64,000 nucleotides of DNA from Spirogloea muscicola (taxonomy: Eukaryota > Streptophyta > Zygnematophyceae > Spirogloeales > Spirogloeaceae): the NCBI GenBank assembly GCA_009602725.1, contig WELB01000106.1, positions 88,486 to 152,485 of the forward strand, read 5' to 3'. The position numbers were made by a program, and so were the translations under genes. This document shows positions 59,372-64,000 of this stretch, piece after piece. The first letter of the stretch is position 1; every line of letters starts with the position of its first letter. The notes beneath the pieces were generated by a model. That model searched no databases. It was not told the DNA's origin and saw only the letters and a list, made by a program, of their open reading frames with translations.

Positions 59372-62300
59372 ATGAAGTTGCGGTGCCTCCTGTTGGCTAC
59401 GCTGCTGGCCGTGATGGCCGCCCAGGGGCTCGCGAATCCTGGTGTGCAAGAGCATCCTGTGTTGTAGTTGGCGTGCATCCTATCCCTCGCGGTCGCAAGC
59501 CAAGCTGATGTCAACTGGCTGGGGCAATCCATGGAACGACACTGTCTTTGCCGTATTGCTCGCGCTGCACATTGAACTGAAGAGAGGCCGGACGGCACGG
59601 CACTGCTGTTCACGTAGCTCCTCTTTTCTTCTTCACGTTGGCACGGTGCTGATTCGCTTGCTGCCTTGACCACTCGCCTACAGCAGGGAGCACACTCATC
59701 AATTGCGGAGGGCCAGACTTCACAGACGTGGCACCCTATGCTCGCAACTGGACTGCTGACAGTAATACTTTTGGCATCCCAGAGAAATCTTTTGTCTCGA
59801 ACATGACCAACCTGGTCTTCGCAGGCTTGGAGCTGTACCAAACGGCCAAGTATACTGACGCCTCCGTCCCACTTTCGGTGCTTCCACATTCTATCCCCCC
59901 ATCCCTACTGCTTGAAGCGTCATTTGCTTGATCATTGCGGCCTCGCCATTGGCCCCGCGTGTGAATCTGATGTCGCAGTCCCTACTTGGCACCACAATGC
60001 TGGCGCTTCATGATGGTTCTCAGTTGTTTTATTCTTATGACTGGATATTTCATGTTCTTCACTTCACACGCTTTGGTGCTGGGAGTGAGCATGTTGGTCG
60101 TACGCCAAGTGCAGGGCCAGGCACAGCCGTAAATTATGTTCCCGACTGTAGGGACACAGTTATTTGAGTACTTAGTCATTTCTAAGTCGGAGCTACCACA
60201 GAGCGACTCATCTCAGGCACCTCTTACATGTGCGTGCCTGCAGTATGTCTTCGAGTATGTTCTTGTGGAGTTCTACTTCATTCGCTTGCACTTTGCTGCT
60301 ATCCAGCCCCAATCTGGAGCTTTCCCTGATCCCTCCAGGGCCCTCTTTAATGTCACTGCCACCTATCCCAGCCCTGGTGATGGTGTCTACATCACAATGC
60401 CTTTGCTCATCAATTACAATGTCACTCAGCAAGCATCTGCGCAGGTAAGCTTGTGAGAGATTGCCCTGCGCTGGACCAAGTGCCTCCATCACTATGCTTG
60501 CTGCTCTTCTGGCTCGTGTTTTTGAGGATACTACTTGCCGGTGTTGCAGTTCAATGGAGACGGGTTGGCAGTGGCCATCATGGAGGAGTTTTTTCTTCCC
60601 CCCCCCCCNTTTTTTTTTTTTTTCCCCCCCCCCCCCCCCCCCTTTTCTATTCAGGAAATATCTTTGCAAGCCAGAAGCTCAGTATCACTTTTACTCCCAT
60701 CGCTGACTCCTTCGCCTTTGTGAACGGCATCGAGCTGGTGCCTTCTGATGAAGACCTCTATAATCAGCAGCCCCGTCTTGCATCCAATCACAGAAGTACA
60801 AGTGTGATCGATGGCAAGGTTTGTGCTGATCAATCACGCAGTGGGCCTACGAGGTTGGAATGTTCTGCACAACATCAGCAGCATGCTGGCATGCAATCTC
60901 CGCAAGTTTGTGCATGTCCTGTGCCCTCGATGTCAGCCGTCTGTGTATAGCCTGGGTGGTCGAAGAAGGTGACGCTGATGAGGAGGACTTCTGCGTTCCT
61001 CCCTTTCCTTCACTGTGTCCAGCTATTGAAGCGTGAATACAGGCTAAATTGCGGTGGACTTATTGTATCTTCTACTTCCGACAACTTCTACCGAACTTGG
61101 ACAAAGAATGATGCGGACTTCCTCGACCCTATCTCAAAGTCAGACACGGTTCTTATTGAGGTTGATGCGGCGGATATGACGGCAAATCGCTCTAACACGA
61201 CACCGCGACGCCACGGACACCACAACACCACGACACCACCACACTTGATAGTGACCACTCCAATACGTAACACGGACGCTCCTCCGTATTACACGCCGTT
61301 GTAAGCTTCCTATGATGGGCATGTTATGAATCATTATGCCATGCCCAGATGGATAAGAATGTGAGCAAGTCATTCTGACATTTCAAATCCTAATATTACC
61401 AAAGTTTCACACTGGTATGGCAAGCCATCTGAAGGTCCCAATACTACATCCTTTGACATCTGCAGAGCTGTTGCCCAGAGTGACCGCAGCCTCCCGCAAA
61501 ATACTAGTATATTATCCGCTCAGCTCACCTACAGATTACCTCTTGATGATAACTGGAATTACCTAGTCCGACTTATCTTCAGCGAGAATGTGTATTCATT
61601 GCCAAATCAGCGCGTGACGAATGTCTTCCTTGACATGGTCTTTGTTGGAGAAGTACGTGCCTGCAGACAATGTGAAGTTGATCAAACCCAGTTGCCAGTT
61701 GTTGCTTCTATGCTCTTGCTTGCCACCATCGGAGTAGCCAGTGAAGATGGATGGAGGACAATCGAAACAGGACATGGCATTGCTACTGCATATAGTTGCT
61801 CTTGTTTCGTACTTTGGTCTGGCTTTGCAGCCATTACTGACACCTCGTCAACCAGTCCTTCCACAGTATGACATTGCCTATTTGGCAGGAAAGAACAGCG
61901 CCTATGTGGTAGATTTTGTTGTCAGCCTTCCTGTGGGACAGAGTGAAATGCGACTTGATCTTGGCATTTCTAGCAAGTCTATGGTGCGTAAAAGCCAGGT
62001 TGCGTCTGCTTCGTGAATTTGACATGCAAGAATTGAAGCTTGTCTTGATGACACTCGGACCTAGCTTATGAACCGTACCTACTGCTTGTGTACATCACTG
62101 CTTTCTGCCATTTGCTGCAGTGGACTGATGTGGCTATATCGGGCATCGAAATTTTGAGATTCGCTTCAGCGAAAGCCATGGCGCCACATTTCCTCTCACG
62201 CCCTCCTCGTGACACACCAGCTCCTCCATCTCCAAGTCCTCTTCCTCCACCTCCAAGTCCTCTTGCGGCCCCTCCTCCTACCTCAGTTGCCCCTTCTATG

Positions 62301-64000
62301 CCAAGCGCCACTCCTCCTCCTCAGACACCACCTTCTCCTACTCGAACCTCCCCTCCTCCTGCGGGCACACCGGCTCCTCCTAAAGGGCCGCAGGGGAAGA
62401 GCTCAAGCTCAGCAGCCGTGATTGGGGGGGTAATTGGAGGATTAGCAGTGGCGCTCATTCTCGCCACACTTGCATGTTACTGCTGCATCAGAAAGCGCAA
62501 GCAGGATAAGCACTCACTTTCCGAAAGCTCAAAGCCATCAATATCCAGAAGTACCCCCCCTTCCCTTCCTGGCAAAGGGCACAAGAAGCTGCCTGGTGAG
62601 CTCTGGTCAGCGCAAACCACTTGTGATTTGCGTGCAAGCTTGATTCAGAGCAAGCATTCACATGTCAAGTATGCGCCTGTGGTGAAGCCCGACAATCTTA
62701 TAAAATGTGACAAAGTGCATCAAGGCCAACTATACAAGATGCAGCCATTGTAGATACAGGCCTATGGTAAGGCCTGATGGGGTTGCATAAGCATGCTAGT
62801 GACCTGTGGTTGAAATTGCATCCTTCCAGCAAGCTTGTCTGGCTGCTTTTACAGAAATGGACGTGGAGACTTGTTATGCAAACAGGACCGCTTCATGTGC
62901 TAACTGCAACTTGCGCAGGTATAGAGACAGGCAAGCAGGTTGGGAGAGAGTTCTCGCTCCAGGAGCTAGTTCTGGCTACCAATGACTTCGCCGACGATTT
63001 GTTGCTAGGTGTTGGCGGGTTTGGCAAGGTTTTCAAGGTAAGAGAGTGCTCATGAAGTGGCAAATATCTGTCAAGGCAACATCCACCCTGTTGCTAAGGA
63101 CTTGCTCCTTCAGCACCTTATGCACTAGCAGCTTACTTTCCGTAGCACTAGCAGCACTAGCAGCTGATGTTCCACTCCACCCCAATTGACCAGCGCTCAC
63201 GTTGAAAGGGCCACCATGCTGCAGGGTGTTCTAGAAGATGGCACAAAGGTTGCCGTGAAAAGGTGCAGCCCTGATTCTCGCCAGGGCATTGTGGAGTTCC
63301 ATACAGAAATCAAGCTGCTCTCCCAGCTAAGGCACCGTCACCTTGTGTCTCTGATTGGCTACTGCGAGGAGGGCTTGGAGAAGCTACTTGTGTACGACTT
63401 CATGTTGAATGGCGTCCTACGGTCTCACCTTTATGGTAAGCACTTACCTGTTGACTGTAACCCTGCTCGTTGCAGTCTTTAACTACAGAGCAAGACTTGA
63501 GCGTCCTTCATCCCAAGCAGCAGACTTCTTACAGAAGAAAACACTTGAATTCTTCACCCATCCATGCATCTTGGGACTGGCAGGCACGGATGCGGTCTTA
63601 CACAACGTCCTTTCCTGGAAGCAGCGCCTTGAGATCTGCATTGGGGCTGCCCGTGGTCTTCACTACCTTCACACTGGTGCAGCTCAGAGCATCATCCATC
63701 GTGACATCAAGGTGTTGCTTCTCAGTTGCAATGCTTTGCCGTCTGGGCTCTCATGTACCCAGTGCTTTGTAGCATAGCTGTGGGTCTACGTGATACACCA
63801 GTATGTAGACAATGGGGCTTTCTCTTACCTGGTCATCCACTACTTGAGGAAGCAGGCTGCACAGCTTTGCAAATTCCGAACAAGGTTGAGTAACCTCTTT
63901 GTCTTTTGGGGGGCTGGCAAAGCAGAGCACAAATATCCTACTGGATGACAACTTTGTGGCAAAGGTCGCTGATTTTGGTCTCTCGCGTATTGGACCTGGC
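59372..64000 (+). CDS. CrRLK1L-like malectin receptor kinase, 3' end outside window
   Basis: Plasma-membrane receptor kinase; land-plant relatives (FERONIA, THESEUS) sense cell-wall state and RALF peptides. Exons: 59372-59441, 59687-59877, 60244-60444, 60550-60818, 61023-61300, 61466-61652, 61867-61983, 62121-62595, 62919-63037, 63225-63435, 63584-63711 and 63926 to the end. The signal peptide is [20 protein letters not shown]. The malectin-like ectodomain has [75 protein letters not shown] and [10 protein letters not shown] Pro/Ser-rich stretch with SPxPPPP motifs (about 62205-62385) follows, then one span ([20 protein letters not shown]). The kinase has [26 protein letters not shown] and DFGLSR, so catalytic residues are present. 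Exon 4 is interrupted by a C/T homopolymer with an N that breaks its frame, probably an assembly fault. The gene runs past 64000. Confidence 0.9.
60594..60646. other. C/T homopolymer block with N inside an exon
   Basis: Runs of C, an N at 60609, T and C again, placed between the coding pieces [14 protein letters not shown] and [10 protein letters not shown] of the receptor kinase. Related proteins run continuously across this point, and no convincing donor is visible before the block, so it most likely replaces real coding bases. Confidence 0.7.

Overview
The window looks like nuclear DNA of a green streptophyte, most plausibly a conjugating (zygnematophyte) alga such as a Closterium or Penium relative. 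The evidence is a plastid cytochrome b6f assembly gene (CCB1-like), a plant-type gp210 nucleoporin, a REF/SRPP lipid-droplet protein, and a malectin-type receptor kinase of the CrRLK1L class, a family essentially restricted to streptophytes. Degenerate Arabidopsis-type (CCCTAAA) telomere-like arrays also occur. Genes are intron-rich, with short GT-AG introns, very GC-rich first exons and more AT-rich later exons. The genus is an inference; no rRNA or organelle marker is present.

Layout. 1-113 is an artefact-like poly-T. 352-739 is a telomere-like array joined to a conserved unit. 740-3827 (+) is an organellar seryl-tRNA synthetase. 3.8-12.8 kb is a repeat nest built from two families of restriction-like-endonuclease-type LINEs and their hairpin 3' tails. 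13035-14658 (+) is CCB1. 14.7-17.0 kb is repeat-bearing intergenic DNA. 17377-23377 (+) is a phytyl ester synthase/DGAT-type hydrolase-acyltransferase. 25972-27253 (+) is an SRPP/LDAP protein with ABRE-like boxes upstream. 27740-41377 (-) is NUP210/gp210, the largest gene. A poly-T plus 102 N gap separates it from a divergent UNC93-like transporter (41605-44986, +). 47611-51376 (+) is cytosolic HSP90 with 11 exons. 52.2-59.2 kb is a second repeat-rich region with LINE remains and a few unrecognised exon-like pieces. 59372-64000 (+) is a CrRLK1L-like receptor kinase, cut by the window end inside the kinase domain.

The genes do not form a pathway; they are independent housekeeping, plastid and cell-surface genes separated by transposon debris. 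The most coherent new pattern is in the repeats. Both LINE families end in a short terminal hairpin, and dozens of short pieces carrying only that hairpin are scattered through every intergenic region. One pair forms a perfect 92-bp inverted repeat. A separate composite (degenerate CCCTAAA/CCCTGAA array plus a conserved block of about 170 bp) recurs at the 5' ends or first introns of genes.

Sequence quality matters here: single N's, C/T homopolymers and poly-T blocks sit in GC-rich gene starts and within one receptor-kinase exon. They affect start sites and at least one reading frame.
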